In this document: piece after piece, positions 61,201 through 64,000 of the stretch
How positions within the stretch are numbered: position 1 is the stretch's first letter
Layout of the letters: the number at the start of each line of letters is the position of its first letter
Program-made: the position numbers and the translations under genes
Assembly (NCBI RefSeq): GCF_042242105.1
Contig: NC_092019.1
Coordinates: 14,200,328-14,264,327, forward strand
From: Pempheris klunzingeri
Taxonomy: Eukaryota; Chordata; Actinopteri; Acropomatiformes; Pempheridae
Length of the DNA stretch: 64,000 nt
Direction: 5' to 3'
The notes under the pieces: generated by a model
Seen by the model: the letters and a program-made list of their open reading frames with translations, nothing else
Databases searched by the model: none
What the model was told of the DNA's origin: nothing

Positions 61201-63490
61201 ATAACCCCAGTGACGCTCCGGCACTCAAACACTCAACCCCCCCAACATTTACATTGAGTGGACGGTGGACAGTGTTGCCTATGTGATGACTCTTTAGATT
61301 AATAACAGCGTAGGATGATACTCTCTGTGCTCAGCACTGGCGAGCAAGCGCATCGCTCTTTCGACATCTGAGTTGGGCTTCTGTGTGTGCTCCCACCGGG
61401 TTATTAAGGTCATATGTAAAACCATTTAGAAATATTCTAGTACTCTGGATTAATTTAGAGAACGGCATTGTCATGGTGTTATTCCTTCCTTTATAAATTA
61501 CCTTGGCCTGCAAAACCTTCTGTTTCAAAATGCTAATACATACATAATACATACAAACACACTAATGAGTGTTCTCGCTCATTAGTGTGTTTACTCATGT
61601 ATTAGCATTTTGAAACAGAAGGTTTTGCTGGGGAGTTTTAGAACTAGAAAATCTCTGTTTGTGTTATGTTTCAAGACATTTTAATTTTAAATCACTGACA
61701 TCTAAAATCTAATATTATATACAAGTTGTAATATCTCTCTGCTGCGTGTGGAACTGAAGATGCCAGCAGGAATTATGTGCCTGTCTTTACTGTAATATGT
61801 GTTACTTCAGTAAGTCTGTATTGCAGATAGTCACAAATAGTCATCTGCATTTATGGGCTGTAACGGAAGTAATGATGAGCTGTAGCAACGCTCATCAAGC
61901 ACAACCACAAATAGATAAATGAGGATACGTAAGGCCAGCATTTCAAAAGGGGAACCATCGGCTTCCCCAAACAAGAAGCTGTAATGCTTTTCAAATTCAC
62001 AGACATAGCTCGATAAATAGTTTGACCATCACTGTGGTGGTTGGCCTGTTGAAAGTGGGCTGGGCCCAGTGGTTGACAGCCGTCACAAACTCAAACTTAC
62101 TGCACAAAATCTCATTACAGTATTTTTTCATTACCAAATGATCTGCATCTCTAGAAAGAGATCCTTGATTTCCACAGACAAGATGAATATTCACTGTCTA
62201 CTTACCAGTGATGTGTTCTTACATGTTGTGCAGACCCCCATCTTTCAGTGGTTGTATCACTCCTTCTCCTCTACTGAAAACAGGCGGAGAAAAAATAAGT
62301 TAGATTTTTATAAATATCACAAATATCACAAACAAGCTGTAGCTGTTTACTTTCTGTGGCCTGAAGATGGAAATAAAATTATTCCATTCATAAATTAATC
62401 CATAAGAAATGGGCCATGTTTTATGAGTGAGAGCACCTAATATATCAAAATGGCAACAACAACACTTTTGGTGAAGTTTGAGGTCATTATAGGAGACCCC
62501 TAAATTGATGCACACGCAGAAAAAACATGACTCCTATTTATCTGCTGACCAACACTGCCACACTGTGGTCAAACAATGCTCTTCAGCCACTAGTTGATCC
62601 ACTGTGTATCACTAACATTCATCACTAAAAATAATACTGATAACTGATATTAATTCAGAAAGGATATAAGTGGACATCCAGACTTATAGTTAAATGAAAA
62701 CACACCTCACCAGGACATAAAATGAACCATGAAAGGCAAAAGAAGAAATAAAATAAGACTCAGCAGACAGTTTGTAGTGATGTTTCCAATTAGATACTGA
62801 TCGTCCTGCTCTCTCCTTCATCCTGACATCTGTACACAAACTGACCAGATTGATGACATTTACAGAAACAACTTCCACTCAAAGTTTTTTTTAAATAAAA
62901 TTTCAAAACAACTATTTTAGAGTTTCATAAGTTTTGTCAATGGAAAATTGTGCATTTGCTGAAATTTAAAGGAATAATCTATTTCATCATTAACATGAAT
63001 CATAATGTAATTATATAAATTACATAGTTTCTGTCCATTCATTAGTCTAATAAATTGGAAGAGAATTATGCCCTGAAAGACGATATAATCACTTAACTTG
63101 TATAAAATAGGTTAACATGTTAAGTGATTTAAACAATATTAAACTTTTAATCATCATATTCTATAAACTGTGTCAATAAAGCAGTTAAACAGGCGTCTAC
63201 AGGGCATTTAGAGTATTATACTACAGTAGTGGTGATATTTAAAAAGTTAAAAAGTGATGAAAAGGTTAATTGATTTGTTGATGAATGTTCTATTTTAATG
63301 ATCGAATTCATTAAATCAACTTGAAAATGAATGTGATGATTAAATAATTATAATCAACATAAGGTAAAGATATTTGTTTGTTTTTTGCTTTTATGGCAAG
63401 ATGCATATCAATCTAGATCTACGATCTGTCTAAATATATTCACTTTCTTTAAAAACAGTTTAGCTTTTGGAATGAAGGCCAACTCGCCTT
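58250..63490. other. CREB5-JAZF1 head-to-head intergenic region
   Basis: About 5.2 kb without a recognisable gene. CpG-rich up to about 58370, then AT-rich. It contains T runs near 58854 and 58896 and the hairpin at 61510-61628. Enhancers shared by CREB5 and JAZF1 could be here but cannot be shown. Confidence 0.6.
61510..61628. repeat. 119-bp inverted repeat (hairpin)
   Basis: Outer arms 61510-61541 and 61597-61628 are perfect 32-bp complements (GCAAAACCTTCTG... pairing with ...CAGAAGGTTTTGC). Inner arms 61555-61569 and 61578-61592 are perfect 15-bp complements around the loop TGTTCTCG. An asymmetric interior loop of 13 versus 4 nt separates the stems. Neither stem has a mismatch. Confidence 0.95.
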
Positions 63491-63496
63491 ACTTCC

Positions 63497-63588
63497 TGTC
63501 TCTCTCTCTTTCTCTCTCTCTCTGTCTCTCTCTCTCTCACTCACTCCCTCTCTCTCTCCCTCCCTCTCTCTATCTCCCTCTCTCTCCA
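63497..63588. repeat. CT microsatellite upstream of JAZF1
   Basis: About 90 bp of TCTC with small interruptions. The minus strand is GAGA-rich. It abuts the JAZF1 CpG-rich leader. Confidence 0.95.
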
Positions 63589-63736
63589 GATGGTTTGACG
63601 CAGCTCTGAGAAGTCACCGCACCGCCCCTGCCGCACCGCCCCTGCCGCACCAGCTGTTCCCACCGCTGTCCGCCTGCTGTTTCCCCGCCGCTCTCCGCCG
63701 CCACCGCCTGCCCTCATTTCCAATGCAGCAGCGACC
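63589..63736 (+). promoter_or_regulatory. JAZF1: JAZF1 promoter-proximal region and 5' UTR
   Basis: GC- and CpG-rich DNA directly upstream of the JAZF1 ATG, with a 14-bp unit CCGCACCGCCCCTG repeated at 63617 and 63631 and a partial third copy. The GC-box-like units could bind SP/KLF factors. The transcription start cannot be placed. Confidence 0.55.
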
Positions 63737-63851
63737 ATGACAGGCATCGCCGCTGCCTCTTTCTTTTCCAACGCTTGCAGGTTTGGGGGCTGCGGACTTC
63801 ACTTCGACTCTCTGGCCGAGCTCATCGTGCACATCGAGGACAACCACATCG
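63737..63851 (+). CDS. JAZF1: JAZF1 first coding exon (partial gene)
   Basis: JAZF1 is a nuclear zinc-finger protein linked to the nuclear receptor NR2C2 (as its corepressor TIP27) and to the NuA4/TIP60 acetyltransferase complex. This exon starts MTGIAAASFFSNACRFGG and continues CGLHFDSLAELIVHIEDNHI with one extra base before donor GTAAGA; the next codon would be Asp. It differs from human JAZF1 at only a few residues. It holds the first C2H2 finger, C14-x4-C19-x12-H32-x4-H37. The ATG has A at -3. The remaining exons lie beyond the right edge. Confidence 0.96.
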
Positions 63852-64000
63852 GTAAGAGCCGTTAGGCAACGAGCGCCGCAGCTAGCAGTGGCCGAGGTTT
63901 GCAGCTAGCAGGAGTGGCTAAGTTAGCGAGCTAGCGACTTACTTCCTGCGTCCTGACAACCCTGTTGCTAGGTGTGGTGGGCTGTCGGTGTCTGAGTGTA
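63852..64000 (+). other. JAZF1: JAZF1 intron 1 (start)
   Basis: The sequence after the GTAAGA donor is still CpG-rich, with several GCTAGC/GCTAGCAG strings; nothing else is recognised. Confidence 0.8.

Noticed and set aside
1..64000. CRISPR arrays, tRNA or rRNA genes, toxin or viral genes
   Set aside because: No regularly spaced repeats, no tRNA cloverleaf or rRNA sequence, and no viral polymerase, capsid or envelope coding sequence was recognised.

Overview
This window is nuclear DNA from a bony fish, most likely a teleost. The evidence is that spliced exons with GT..AG borders encode vertebrate proteins, the introns are compact, CA/GT and CT microsatellites are frequent, and several interspersed repeats look like common teleost types. 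No prokaryotic, organellar or CRISPR feature was seen. I could not name the species.

Four protein genes can be read, in an order and orientation that match the human 7p15-p14 block (JAZF1-CREB5-CPVL-CHN2) next to the HOXA cluster. From left to right: (1) the first three coding exons of CHN2 (beta2-chimaerin) on the minus strand at 780-9516, with the rest of the gene off the left edge; (2) a complete 13-exon CPVL serine carboxypeptidase on the plus strand at 13235-17343, predicted 478 residues; (3) a complete CREB5 (ATF2-family CRE-binding bZIP factor) on the minus strand, coding 21250-52837 in ten exons, predicted 493 residues, with a probable noncoding first exon near 58.13-58.24 kb and a roughly 2.8 kb 3' UTR; (4) the first coding exon of JAZF1 on the plus strand at 63737-63851, running off the right edge.

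CHN2 and CPVL diverge from a 3.7 kb interval (start codon to start codon). It holds a CpG-rich CHN2 promoter, a CTCF-like site, a non-autonomous DNA transposon, a long CA microsatellite and, next to that, two TCACGTGA (CLEAR/M-box type) motifs just upstream of CPVL. CPVL and CREB5 converge tail to tail. CREB5 and JAZF1 are head to head about 5.5 kb apart. The CREB5 promoter carries a 20-bp perfect palindrome made of CRE half-sites, running into a full TGACGTCA and an E-box. The CREB5-JAZF1 gap contains a striking 119-bp inverted repeat.

The genes do not form an operon-like pathway. CHN2 is a Rac GTPase-activating protein, CPVL a lysosomal/secretory-type carboxypeptidase, CREB5 a stress-kinase-responsive transcription factor and JAZF1 a zinc-finger transcriptional cofactor. 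Most of the rest is intron and intergenic DNA. Nearly all open frames there are chance or repeat-driven and are left out. I did not find a convincing new biological system. The most interesting non-gene signals are the promoter palindromes, the hairpin and the apparent absence of TRIL from its expected place.
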